In this document: positions 7,138 to 15,509 of the stretch, piece after piece
How positions within the stretch are numbered: position 1 is the stretch's first letter
How the letters are laid out: every line of letters begins with the position of its first letter
NCBI GenBank assembly: GCA_964618175.1
Contig: CAZTZX010000039.1
Span: 1-17,851 of the forward strand
From: DTU018 sp964618175
GTDB taxonomy: Bacteria; Bacillota; Syntrophomonadia; Syntrophomonadales; Syntrophomonadaceae
DNA: 17,851 bases
Reading direction: 5' to 3'
Made by a program: the position numbers and the translations under genes
Notes under the pieces: generated by a model
Told to the model about the DNA's origin: nothing
What the model saw: only the letters and a program-made list of their open reading frames with translations
Databases searched by the model: none

Positions 7138-8280
7138 ATGGAATTCGCATTTTCTAGTGACCAGGAGATGCTACGACAGTCAGTGCGTGATTTTGCTGAA
7201 AACGTCCTAGGCCCTGGAGTAGTGGATCGTGATGAAAAAGAATACTATGATCCCAATACCTTCAAAGCTATGGCAGATTTGGGTTTGACCGGCATACCCT
7301 TTGAGGAAAAATGGGGAGGGGCGGATATGGGCATGATTGCCTACGCTCTGGCTGTAGAGGAGATCGCTCGTATTGACCCCTCAGCAGCGGATACTCTTTC
7401 TGCCCATGTTAGCCTGTGCGCTTTTCCTATTAGAATGTTTGGTACTGATGAGCAAAAAGAAAAGTATTTGGTCCCCTTAGCAACTGGAGAGAAACATGGA
7501 GCTTTTGCTTTAACTGAACCTAATGCTGGTTCAGATGCCTTGGGAATGACTACCAAAGCAGAACTGGATGGGAACCATTACATTCTGAATGGACGCAAGA
7601 TATTTATCACCAATGGTGCTGCTGCTGACACCTACATTGTGTTTGCCCGCACTGGTTCCAAGGAATTGGTTAGTAAGGCTTTCAGTGCCTTCATAGTCGA
7701 AAAGGGCACCCCGGGATTTAGTTTCGGTAAGTTCGAAAGAAAGATGGGACTTCGTGGCACCCAGAACTGTGATTTGATTTTCGAAGATTGTCGGATTGCT
7801 TCTCAAAACTTATTGGGGAAAGTCGGTGACGGATTCAAAATCGCCATGCAAACACTGGACGGTGGACGCATCGGCATCGCTGCCCAGGCAGTTGGTATTG
7901 CCCAGGGAGCTATGGAAAAATCCCTAGAGTATGCCAAAACCAGAGTTCAATTCGGCAAACCCATTGTCAAACTACAAGCCATAGCCTTTAAGTTGGCCGA
8001 TATGGCCGTGGAAATTGATGCCGCCCGTTTATTGACCTACCGGGCTGCCTGGAATAAACAACAGGGACTACCGTTTTCCGTAGAAGCAGCGATGGCCAAA
8101 CTTAAAGCTTCTGAGACTGCCATGGCAGTTACCAATCAAGCTGTGCAAATACATGGTGGGTATGGTTATACCCGGGAATACCCGGTTGAGAGAATGATGC
8201 GGGATGCGAAGATCACCGAGCTTTATGAAGGTACCAGCGAGATCCAGCGAGTGGTTATCAGCAATAACATGATTCGCTGA
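7138..8280 (+). CDS. Short-chain (butyryl-CoA type) acyl-CoA dehydrogenase
   Basis: The 380-residue FAD enzyme has normal four-domain length. It oxidises acyl-CoA to enoyl-CoA and hands electrons to electron-transfer flavoprotein. The first signature ALTEPNAGSDA (124-134) contacts FAD and substrate. The second region QIHGGYGYTREYP (337-349) leads to the catalytic base Glu364 in LYEGTSEIQR. Catalytic-base placement and length resemble butyryl-CoA dehydrogenases, so a short-chain substrate is likely, but branched or other short acyl-CoAs cannot be excluded. The start is ATG 7138 with AAAGGAGGAGG just upstream; the frame extends further 5' only by overlapping the hydratase gene. No etfAB genes are next to it. 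Confidence 0.93.
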   Translation: MEFAFSSDQEMLRQSVRDFAENVLGPGVVDRDEKEYYDPNTFKAMADLGLTGIPFEEKWGGADMGMIAYALAVEEIARIDPSAADTLSAHVSLCAFPIRMFGTDEQKEKYLVPLATGEKHGAFALTEPNAGSDALGMTTKAELDGNHYILNGRKIFITNGAAADTYIVFARTGSKELVSKAFSAFIVEKGTPGFSFGKFERKMGLRGTQNCDLIFEDCRIASQNLLGKVGDGFKIAMQTLDGGRIGIAAQAVGIAQGAMEKSLEYAKTRVQFGKPIVKLQAIAFKLADMAVEIDAARLLTYRAAWNKQQGLPFSVEAAMAKLKASETAMAVTNQAVQIHGGYGYTREYPVERMMRDAKITELYEGTSEIQRVVISNNMIR

Positions 8281-8337
8281 GTTGATGCGGGCTAGCGGTT
8301 TAACAATGAACAACCAACAAGATTGGAAGTGATAAGA

Positions 8338-9213
8338 ATGGACTTATTTCTGCAAATCATAATCAGTGGCCTACTATTAGGGGGTATTTATGCTCTCATA
8401 AGTATAGGACTGAACATTATATTTGGAGTCATCAAGATAGTTAACCTTGCCCATGGTGACTTCCTTATGATGGCCATGTATGCATGTTTCTTCCTATTTA
8501 CATTGAAAGGCGTTGATCCTTTCCTGGCTATTTTTCTAATTTTCCCGGCCTTCGTACTGTTGGGTGTATTTATATTCAGAGTTATGATAAAACCCTTACT
8601 GGGTTCAGCTGAAACAGAAGTGAATACCATTATAGCTACTGCAGGTTTGGGATTCGTGTTACAGAACCTGGCCTTAATGCTGTGGAAATCCGACATTCGA
8701 GCCATGGAAACCAGCATGACCGGACAAAGTTATGAATTCGCGGGCATTATGTTGAGTTCAGGAAGAACGTGGGCTTTCATAGTTTGTATCGTTGTAGCGA
8801 TCGTTCTTTATTACGTTCTGATGTACACCAAGATAGGCAATCATATTAGAGCTGTTTCCCAAGACACTGATGCCGCCACTTTGATGGGTATCAACGTAGA
8901 TAAGATCTATACGCTTACATTTGCCATTGGTATAGGATTGGTAGGGGTGGCCGGGGCTATACTCGCTCCCACCTACAACGTCTATCCTACTATTGGACTT
9001 TATTTCAACACTATGGCCTTCATAATTGTAGTCTTAGGTGGACTGGGGAGTTTTACCGGAGCATTGATAGGCGGCTTAATAATAGGACTGGTAGAATCCT
9101 TTGCCGGAGTGTTGGCCAGTGCTGAATTGGCACAGGTATTTTCCCTGTTGATATTCCTGATCATTCTGTTCGTAAGACCGGAGGGAATCATGGGGAAAGG
9201 TGCCCGAGTTTAA
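8338..9213 (+). CDS. livH: Branched-chain amino acid-type ABC transporter permease LivH
   Basis: This 291-residue, highly hydrophobic protein has about eight membrane helices and the family's N-terminal pattern SGLLLGGIYALISIGLN followed by GVIKIVNLAHGDF. It is one of the two inner permeases of a Liv-type (hydrophobic amino acid transporter family) importer. ATG 8338 is chosen because GGAAGTG lies 6 nt upstream; a TTG 15 nt upstream in frame sits within the ribosome binding site. The 57-nt gap after the dehydrogenase holds no terminator, so it is probably co-transcribed with the two beta-oxidation genes. Confidence 0.92.
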   Translation: MDLFLQIIISGLLLGGIYALISIGLNIIFGVIKIVNLAHGDFLMMAMYACFFLFTLKGVDPFLAIFLIFPAFVLLGVFIFRVMIKPLLGSAETEVNTIIATAGLGFVLQNLALMLWKSDIRAMETSMTGQSYEFAGIMLSSGRTWAFIVCIVVAIVLYYVLMYTKIGNHIRAVSQDTDAATLMGINVDKIYTLTFAIGIGLVGVAGAILAPTYNVYPTIGLYFNTMAFIIVVLGGLGSFTGALIGGLIIGLVESFAGVLASAELAQVFSLLIFLIILFVRPEGIMGKGARV

Positions 9214-9231
9214 TAGAAAGGAAGTGATGAC

Positions 9232-10233
9232 ATGAAAAAAGATAAAACACCGTTAATTTTGGGTATATTGGCAGTAATCTTGCTATTGGTGTACTTTTTA
9301 CCCTTGCAGATATATGTCAAGCATATTTTAATACTAACTCTACTTTATGCTTTCTTAGGAACGGGATGGAATCTCATGTGCGGTTATGCCGGGCGGTTGT
9401 CGTTGGGACATGCAGCCTTTGTAGCCGTAGGGGCTTATACCAGTCTCTTGCTGTTCAAGAACTTTAATCTCACTCCCTGGATCGGTATGCTGGCAGGCGG
9501 CGTTGTGGCAGTATTAGTAATGCTGTTGATTGCTTATCCCAGCTTTAGATTCGGAGTTAAGGGACCGTACTTTACCTTGGGAAGTATTGCACTGGCTGAA
9601 ATAGTCCACAATCTATTGATATACTTCCGAGATTATACCGGCGGATCCCTAGGAATGTCACTTCCTTATCAACCAACTTCACTGGCCTTATTCCAATTCG
9701 ATGGCAAAGAACCTTACTACCTTATCATACTGGCATTTTGGTTGATAGCAGTCTTTATCACTTGGAAAATGGAAAGGACCCGCTACTATCTGGAAGCAAT
9801 TCGTGAAGACGATGATGCAGCTGCTGCATTAGGTATCTCCGTAAACAGAAATCTGATCATTGCTGCCTGCATCAGTGCGTTCCTAGTAGCGATCGGCGGC
9901 ACCTTTTATATACAGTACTACCGCTATATAGACCCCTATTCAATAGCTGGTTTCACGTTATCATTGAATATGGCTTTGGTAGTGGTAATTGGCGGCAGTG
10001 GTACGATTCTGGGACCAACCATAGGAGCATTTCTGTTGATCCCTCTGACCGAAGTATTGCGCATGACATTGGGAGCCTCTATGCCGGGCCTGCACCTATT
10101 CTTGTATGGCGTACTCCTGATTTTATGCATCATCTTCCTGCCCAAGGGAATTGCCAGTCTCCCAGGAGTAATAAGAGCCAGAAAGGCCAAAAAGGATGCT
10201 CAGGTGAACCAGGGTACCGAGGGGGTGCTATAG
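9232..10233 (+). CDS. livM: Branched-chain amino acid-type ABC transporter permease LivM
   Basis: This 333-residue second permease of the Liv-type importer has about eight to ten membrane helices. Recognisable family segments are GYAGRLSLGHAAFVAVGAY (about 51-69), where the LSLGHAAF motif is diagnostic, and GGSGTILGPTIGA near the C-terminus. The region RTRYYLEAIREDDDAAAALG is the cytoplasmic coupling loop that contacts the ATPases. AGGAAGTGATGAC precedes the ATG. It starts 18 nt after livH and ends directly against the livG start codon. Confidence 0.93.
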   Translation: MKKDKTPLILGILAVILLLVYFLPLQIYVKHILILTLLYAFLGTGWNLMCGYAGRLSLGHAAFVAVGAYTSLLLFKNFNLTPWIGMLAGGVVAVLVMLLIAYPSFRFGVKGPYFTLGSIALAEIVHNLLIYFRDYTGGSLGMSLPYQPTSLALFQFDGKEPYYLIILAFWLIAVFITWKMERTRYYLEAIREDDDAAAALGISVNRNLIIAACISAFLVAIGGTFYIQYYRYIDPYSIAGFTLSLNMALVVVIGGSGTILGPTIGAFLLIPLTEVLRMTLGASMPGLHLFLYGVLLILCIIFLPKGIASLPGVIRARKAKKDAQVNQGTEGVL

Positions 10234-10956
10234 ATGGCTGAAAGAGTATTAGTTGTAGATAATATTTCCAAGAGATTCGGCGGGCTGCAGGCCACCAATG
10301 AAGTTTCTTTCGACGTCAATAAGAACGAGATACTGGGGATCATTGGTCCCAATGGAGCCGGAAAATCAACCTTGTTCAATTTGATCACTGGTTTCTACTT
10401 CATCGACAGCGGAGCGGTGACCTACAAAGGAGAAAGGATCGACAAACTAACTCCGGATCAGATTTGCCATAAAGGTATAACTAGAACCTTTCAAGTTGCC
10501 AGACCTTTCGGAGGGTTAACGGTATTCGACAATATTTTGGTTGCCTGTTTGCCCAAGGCTAGAAAAGTAGCAGATGCGCGTGATCAGGTCAACGAAGTAT
10601 TAAAAGTAGTAAGCCTGGACAAAAAGGCCTATTCACTAGGCGCAGATTTGACTACTCTCGAACGCAAACGACTTGAGCTTGGTAAAGCCCTTGCTACCAA
10701 TCCGGAAGTCTTATTACTAGATGAAGTAATGACCGGATTGAAACCAAACGAAATGGACGAAATGATGGAATTGATCAAGGGACTAAAGAAGACTAAGACC
10801 ATCGTCGTAGTGGAGCATGTTATGCGGGTAATTATGAATATAAGCGACCGTATTATCGTGCTTGATCACGGTCAGAAAATCGCCGAAGGACTACCTAAAG
10901 AAATCGCTGAAAACCCCACAGTGATTGAAGCTTATCTGGGAAGGGGGGCCAAGTAA
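10234..10956 (+). CDS. livG: Liv-type ABC transporter ATP-binding protein LivG
   Basis: This 240-residue ATPase subunit has Walker A GPNGAGKST (38-46), Q-loop Gln87, Walker B VLLLDE (159-164) and switch His195 (VVEH). The ABC signature, normally LSGGQ or LSYGQ, reads LTTLERKRLE here (139-148). Variants of the RKRLE type occur in some LivG subfamilies, so this is likely a subfamily trait and not damage. The stop of livM is immediately followed by the ATG, which suggests translational coupling. Confidence 0.93.
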   Translation: MAERVLVVDNISKRFGGLQATNEVSFDVNKNEILGIIGPNGAGKSTLFNLITGFYFIDSGAVTYKGERIDKLTPDQICHKGITRTFQVARPFGGLTVFDNILVACLPKARKVADARDQVNEVLKVVSLDKKAYSLGADLTTLERKRLELGKALATNPEVLLLDEVMTGLKPNEMDEMMELIKGLKKTKTIVVVEHVMRVIMNISDRIIVLDHGQKIAEGLPKEIAENPTVIEAYLGRGAK

Positions 10957-10957
10957 G

Positions 10958-11656
10958 ATGCTCAAAATTGAAAACCTCAATGTGTCGTATGGAGACACTC
11001 AAGTTATTTGGGATGTTAATTTGCAAGTAGAAAAGGGCGAGATCGTGACCCTTCTGGGCCCAAACGGAGCGGGAAAAACCACTTTAATGAAAACCATAAG
11101 CGGGTTAGTACCGGCGAAATCAGGCTCCATAACCTTTATGGGAGAGGATCTGATCAAGATCAAACCCTGGGATAGGCCGAAAAAGGGTATTGTGCTTATC
11201 CCGGAAGGACGTAAGTTATTCCCTAAAATGACTGTGGAAGAGAACCTGAATATAGCTGCCTGGAAAGAAGAAGGCAAAAAGGAAACTCTGGAGTGGATTT
11301 TTGACACGTTGCCTAAGTTGGCTGAGCGCAGAAAACAACTAGCCGGCACTTTAAGTGGCGGCGAACAGCAGATGTGCGCTATAGCACGGGGAATTATGGC
11401 CCAGCCCAAACTACTGATGTTTGACGAACCATCACTGGGCTTGGCGCCTCTTATAGTCGAACAAGTTTTTGATTTGATTCAAAAACTCCAAGGTAGGGGC
11501 ATAACTGTCTTCTTTGTAGAACAGTTTGTTGAGCAATCCCTAAAAATTGCTTCTAGAGGATATTTATTGGAAGGGGGTCGCATAGTACTTCACGAAGAAA
11601 GTCAGGCCATGTTGAACAACGATTACGTACGCCAAGTTTACTTGGGCATAGCCTAA
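10958..11656 (+). CDS. livF: Liv-type ABC transporter ATP-binding protein LivF
   Basis: This 232-residue ATPase subunit is the usual partner of LivG. It has Walker A GPNGAGKTT (34-42), a proper ABC signature LSGGEQQ (132-138) and Walker B LLMFDE (152-157). The switch histidine is replaced by Gln in FFVEQF, as is normal for LivF proteins (VEQN-type). ATG 10958 is chosen because it gives the family N-terminus MLKIENLNVSYG; it starts 1 nt after the livG stop, with a purine-rich GGGAAGGGGGG inside the end of livG. Confidence 0.93.
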   Translation: MLKIENLNVSYGDTQVIWDVNLQVEKGEIVTLLGPNGAGKTTLMKTISGLVPAKSGSITFMGEDLIKIKPWDRPKKGIVLIPEGRKLFPKMTVEENLNIAAWKEEGKKETLEWIFDTLPKLAERRKQLAGTLSGGEQQMCAIARGIMAQPKLLMFDEPSLGLAPLIVEQVFDLIQKLQGRGITVFFVEQFVEQSLKIASRGYLLEGGRIVLHEESQAMLNNDYVRQVYLGIA

Positions 11657-11677
11657 AGGAAAGAGGAGGTAAGGGTC

Positions 11678-13030
11678 TTGAAAAAAACTATTAGTATTTT
11701 TTTGTTAGCTGTATTTATGATGGTGGCAGTAGTTGGTTGTGCCAGCACCGATTCAGATGAAGGTCAAACCGCAGACGGTGACATCAAGATTCATGTTGGC
11801 ATTACCGAACCCATATCAGGTGCTCAAGCTCCTTTGGGGCAGGCTGAATACGATGGCTTCCAAATGGCTGTTGAAATGATCAATGAAAAAGGTGGAGTTA
11901 TGGGTCAATACCCCATAACCTATGATTTTGCCGATTCCCAGAGTGATCCGGCTGTCGGAGCATCAGAAGCGGAAAGATTGATAACCACCAAAAACGTACC
12001 AGTGATCATGGGTTCATATTCTTCAGCTATAGCTGCAGCTGTCAGCGAAGTAGCTGAAAGATACAAAGTGGTACTGTGGGAAATGTCAGGTGCTGCTGAT
12101 TCCCTATTGCAGAAGGGTTACCAGTGGAGTTTCAGAAGCGAAGCTAATGCATCTGCCTGGGGAGCTGAATCAGTAGAATTTATTATCGGAAATGACGCCC
12201 AGGTTCAGGAAAAATTAGGCAAGAGCGCCAAAGACCTGAAGGTTGCCATTGTTCATGAAGACGGCCCTTATGGCACTGCTGTAGCTGATGGAAACGAAGC
12301 AACTGCGGAGAAATACGGCATGAACATCGTGCTTAAAGAAGCTTATTCTGCTAAAGCAGTTGACTTGTCCAGTATTATTATGAAGATCAAGGCTGCTGAG
12401 CCTGACGTTCTGTTGTTAACCGGTTATGTAAATGACGGTATTATGTTTAACAGACAGGCCAAAGAGTTGAATTTCACTGTACCGATCCTGATCACCCACA
12501 GTGGTGGCCACAGTGTACAAGCTTTTGTTGACGGCGTCGGAGCAGATGCTAACTTCATGTTGACCGTTGACCCTGTTCCATGTAATCCCAATCCAGAGGG
12601 ATTCTCTGAAGAATACAAAGCTATATTTGAAGAGTTTGTAAAACGCTGGACCGATAAATACGGTGTACCTCCTTATCATCATGTTGAATATCGTCAATTT
12701 GCTCAGACCATGCTGTTCTTCAACGAAGTAGTTCCTGCAGCCATTGAAAAACATGGTGCGTTTACCGCTGAAGCCGTTGCTGATGCAATTAGAACAGCGG
12801 ATGTTCCTGCTGAAAACAGTTTGATGGGACATGGAGCTAAATTCTCTACTCCCGAACAGCCTTGGACCGATCCCTGGCTGGGCAATCAACACACAGGCCA
12901 AAACTACGAAGCCCGGGCCTTCATCAACCAATACTTTGATGGAACCCTGGTAACGGTATGGCCGGAAAACCTTGCCAAAGAAGAAGCTGTACTATTCTTA
13001 CCCGAAAGTCATCCTTTAGCTGCCAAATAG
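11678..13030 (+). CDS. Liv-type ABC transporter substrate-binding lipoprotein
   Basis: This 450-residue periplasmic-binding-protein-like protein (type I fold, Leu/Ile/Val-binding family) begins with a lipoprotein signal peptide: MKK, a hydrophobic core, and a lipobox ending VVGC with Cys21 as the lipid-modified residue. It would be tethered outside the membrane to deliver substrate to LivHM. Family segments include IKIHVGITEPISGAQAPLG and AVEMINEKGGVMG. The start is TTG 11678, preceded by AGAGGAGG. At about 430 mature residues it is longer than the classical LivJ/LivK proteins (about 345), as are many members that bind non-amino-acid ligands. The beta-oxidation genes in the same operon suggest a carboxylic acid ligand, but the sequence alone cannot show it. 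Confidence 0.92.
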   Translation: MKKTISIFLLAVFMMVAVVGCASTDSDEGQTADGDIKIHVGITEPISGAQAPLGQAEYDGFQMAVEMINEKGGVMGQYPITYDFADSQSDPAVGASEAERLITTKNVPVIMGSYSSAIAAAVSEVAERYKVVLWEMSGAADSLLQKGYQWSFRSEANASAWGAESVEFIIGNDAQVQEKLGKSAKDLKVAIVHEDGPYGTAVADGNEATAEKYGMNIVLKEAYSAKAVDLSSIIMKIKAAEPDVLLLTGYVNDGIMFNRQAKELNFTVPILITHSGGHSVQAFVDGVGADANFMLTVDPVPCNPNPEGFSEEYKAIFEEFVKRWTDKYGVPPYHHVEYRQFAQTMLFFNEVVPAAIEKHGAFTAEAVADAIRTADVPAENSLMGHGAKFSTPEQPWTDPWLGNQHTGQNYEARAFINQYFDGTLVTVWPENLAKEEAVLFLPESHPLAAK

Positions 13031-13054
13031 TTCGAACTACAGTATAGTTTCCCC

Positions 13055-13096
13055 AGCAGACCCTGTCTCTTGCATAGAAGACAGGGTCTGCTTTCT
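13055..13096 (+). terminator. Rho-independent terminator closing the operon
   Basis: A perfect 14-bp stem, AGCAGACCCTGTCT (13055-13068) with AGACAGGGTCTGCT (13079-13092), has a 10-nt loop and is followed by TTTCTG. It lies 24 nt past the stop of the binding-protein gene. Confidence 0.85.
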
Positions 13097-13113
13097 GTAT
13101 ATGCCCGTTATAC

Positions 13114-13194
13114 TGTCATTCTGAGACGAAGTCGAAGAATCTTTACTGGTACCAGAGGGAAAGATCCTTCGGTCGTTCTTACCTCAGGATGACA
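13114..13194. repeat. Interspersed palindromic repeat (TGTCATTCTGAG type)
   Basis: The element starts with TGTCATTCTGAG and ends with CTCAGGATGACA. The two arms of about 32-34 bp are inverted, imperfect copies that meet around a short centre. This is the widespread bacterial repeat whose ends read TGTCATTCTGAG, usually found in many copies and thought to be a non-autonomous, MITE-like element. The rest of the spacer, 13195-13411, shows no gene, clear promoter or terminator. Confidence 0.75.
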
Positions 13195-13411
13195 TTTTAA
13201 AAAGATCGTCACGGCTGATACACTTTCGGGGCATACCCATAGGGCACAGGCAGGCAAAACAGCACTTTTTCAGCAGTCCCAGACAGTGCTCTTCTATTGT
13301 TATTAATATCTTGCCATTTTGGATCTATTAGGACATAGACAAGGGGTACAGAAATAGTGAGAACTGCTCGAAGGAAAGTCGTAGAGAAATCATTATAAGG
13401 GGGATCCTGGC

Positions 13412-14155
13412 TTATTTATTACGAATATATTTAAGTGTTATATGGGGGCGGCTAGATTTTCGCGATTGGATTTCAAATTGTTTGAGGGATGAAATAAGTG
13501 GAGTGAGCTTGGTATGCCCATAGTTTCTAGTGTCAAAGTCTGGATAACGTTTATTTAATCTTTTGCCTACTTCTCCTAAAAATGCCCAACCATCATCGTC
13601 TGATGTTTCCGTTACGATCACCTTGATAGTCTCGATCAACTCATTAATACTGGCCATCCCATCTTGGGTGGGGGTCGGCCCTTCTTTTTTAGCATTATCC
13701 TGGGTCGGGGCGGCAGTTGGAGCGGCCAGGACTTCCAGATATTTGAACTTCTCACAGGCGGCTATAAAAGGAGTGGGGGTCTTTTTTTCGCCCATACCTA
13801 TGACATACATACCATCCTCACGCAGGCGAGCTGCCAAGCGGGTAAAATCGCTGTCACTGGAAACTATACAAAAGCCGTCTACATTATCGGAATAGAGAAT
13901 GTCCATAGCATCAATGATCAAAGCCGAGTCAGTTGAATTTTTACCAGTCGTATAGCTATATTGCTGAATGGGTGTGATCGAATAATTGAGGAGTACTTTT
14001 TTCCAGGAGGCTAACTGCGGTGTGGTCCAATCGCCATAAATTCTCTTAAAGGTAGGCGTACCATGGTTAGATATCTCATCAAAGATATACTTGATATACT
14101 TATCCGAGACATTATCGGCATCAATTAAAACCGCTATTTTCCTATCATTTTCCAT
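13412..14155 (-). CDS. NYN-domain (LabA/DUF88-like) protein with C-terminal LOTUS-like domain
   Basis: This 247-residue cytoplasmic protein has an N-terminal NYN domain (about 5-143), a PIN-like nuclease fold. The expected acidic residues are present: Asp12 and Asp14 in LIDADN, Asp76 in STDSALIIDAMD, and Asp101/Asp103 in SSDSDF. A Thr/Pro/Ala-rich linker (about 145-165) leads to a C-terminal domain (about 168-245) with WAFLGEVGKRLNKRYPDFD and NYGHTKLTPLI, typical of OST-HTH/LOTUS domains that bind RNA. The combination suggests an RNA-processing or RNA-binding role; activity and target are unknown. GAGGAG precedes the ATG. It is transcribed divergently from the membrane-protein pair. Confidence 0.88.
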   Translation of the reverse strand: MENDRKIAVLIDADNVSDKYIKYIFDEISNHGTPTFKRIYGDWTTPQLASWKKVLLNYSITPIQQYSYTTGKNSTDSALIIDAMDILYSDNVDGFCIVSSDSDFTRLAARLREDGMYVIGMGEKKTPTPFIAACEKFKYLEVLAAPTAAPTQDNAKKEGPTPTQDGMASINELIETIKVIVTETSDDDGWAFLGEVGKRLNKRYPDFDTRNYGHTKLTPLISSLKQFEIQSRKSSRPHITLKYIRNK

Positions 14156-14328
14156 AAATTATCTCCTCATCTTTGAACGTCATAACAAGTTTAATGTACC
14201 CGGTTTTAAACGTCAATGCAGCTCCATAGCTGGGGGTATGTGCTAACGATATAATTCGCCATTTTACTGCATCTTATGCCGTCGACTTCTGTTAGCATGA
14301 TGGTGTCGTTATGTAAGGAGGTGTTTGC

Positions 14329-14805
14329 TTGCAGGAACGGGAGTTGTTCCAGGGATTGATGAAAGGCGGCGGGATCTTCCTGCTGGTCAAAGGTATATAT
14401 CTGCATAGCTTATGGGGTATTGATACTCTGGTATACCAAGGCTACAGATACCATAATTGGCTGACGCCATCGGTTTATATAATAATGGGGATATTGCTGC
14501 TGGTAGGCTCAGCCACTATTACGCGATTTGCTTATACCGATAATGACGGTGAATGCTCTTGGTCGCCCATTGTACGGATGGGAGTTAAGCTGTTAGGTGT
14601 GTGGTTGATCTATCGACAGTTAATGGCGCTGGTTAGTATGGCGGATTATTGGAGAATCAGTTGGTCAGTACCTGAAATGACTCAGTCTGTCGGGGGAGGA
14701 TACTGGATAATTCAGATGGTGATTGCTATGGCAGCACTGGTGTTAGGACTGGTGTTCATACGCTGCCGGCCTGAACTTAAAAGTAACCGGGGAGGGGTGC
14801 TATAA
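14329..14805 (+). CDS. Unknown four-helix membrane protein (first of tandem pair)
   Basis: This 158-residue protein has four predicted membrane helices (about 13-31, 46-66, 84-102 and 125-145) and a charged N-terminus (QERELFQ). It starts with TTG 14329, supported by AAGGAGG 6 nt upstream. It shares length, helix layout and short motifs with the next gene: the N-terminal QER-[ED]-[LV]-F, an FAY after helix 2, and G-[VI]-K-L-x-G-[LV]-W-L in helix 3. The pair therefore arose by duplication. No family is recognised and no function is assigned. Confidence 0.8.
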   Translation: MQERELFQGLMKGGGIFLLVKGIYLHSLWGIDTLVYQGYRYHNWLTPSVYIIMGILLLVGSATITRFAYTDNDGECSWSPIVRMGVKLLGVWLIYRQLMALVSMADYWRISWSVPEMTQSVGGGYWIIQMVIAMAALVLGLVFIRCRPELKSNRGGVL

Positions 14806-14806
14806 T

Positions 14807-15292
14807 ATGCTGCAGGAAAGAGATGTGTTTAGGGAAATAATGCGCCTGGTGGGCTTGGCCTTGCTGGTATATGGACTGTATACGGCGCTTCAGTACGGGC
14901 TTACTGTGTTATATTTCTCCCCTTATGATAGTATCAGTGCCAACCGGCTACTGTTGGTACCTCCTTTGGCATACGCCCTACTAGGATCGTTGTTTTTACT
15001 TAGTCCGGCATCTATAGCTGCCTTTGCCTATCCTAGTGGTCAAACAGGGGAGTGGAGCCACCGCCACATCCTTACTATAGGAATCAAATTATCAGGTCTG
15101 TGGCTAGTATTTGTCCATCTAGGATCTTTTCTGAAGCATTTGCAGCATCATCTGGTTCAGATGCCCCTAGTGGGACGCTATCAAGTCTTGACCCACAGTA
15201 TATGGCCGGCTGTTGCTATCTATATTGCCATTATTATAATAGGTATGATTATGTTTCGCTACCAACCCCGGGGGACGGGAGAGGGAGAATGA
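14807..15292 (+). CDS. Unknown four-helix membrane protein (second of tandem pair)
   Basis: This 161-residue paralogue of the preceding protein has helices at about 12-36, 47-72, 88-108 and 131-150. It begins 1 nt after the stop of its neighbour, with GGGGAGGGG as ribosome binding site, so the two are surely co-translated and may form a hetero-oligomer. It carries a His-rich loop (KHLQHH, about 110-115) that the first copy lacks. Sequence identity between the two is low, so the duplication is old. Function unknown. Confidence 0.8.
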   Translation: MLQERDVFREIMRLVGLALLVYGLYTALQYGLTVLYFSPYDSISANRLLLVPPLAYALLGSLFLLSPASIAAFAYPSGQTGEWSHRHILTIGIKLSGLWLVFVHLGSFLKHLQHHLVQMPLVGRYQVLTHSIWPAVAIYIAIIIIGMIMFRYQPRGTGEGE

Positions 15293-15415
15293 AAAAATTG
15301 TATAACCCGGTTGTTTTGTCATTGCCGCACCCAACAGGAGACGCTTGTACTCACATGTAATCGCTAACAATCCTTAATGTTATAATAGAACACATAGAGG
15401 TGTCAATACAGTATT

Positions 15416-15443
15416 TTGATTTACTTTCTAATTGGTGTATAAT
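15416..15443 (+). promoter_or_regulatory. Sigma-70 type promoter
   Basis: TTGATT (15416-15421), a 16-nt spacer and a perfect TATAAT (15438-15443) lie about 65 nt upstream of ATG 15510. Transcription would begin near 15450. Confidence 0.55.
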
Positions 15444-15509
15444 AATAGATGATTGATTCTAATTTGTATGAGAATTGGTCGTATGAGCAAATGGGAGGAG
15501 AGTTACTAC

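Noticed and set aside
12416..12931. Long minus-strand open frame inside the binding-protein gene
   Set aside because: It is a shadow of a clearly real lipoprotein gene and has no protein-like composition or ribosome binding site.
14241..14297. TGCTAAC and GTTAGCA as an operator pair between divergent genes
   Set aside because: The arms are only 7 bp and lie 43 nt apart, which is expected by chance; no further support.
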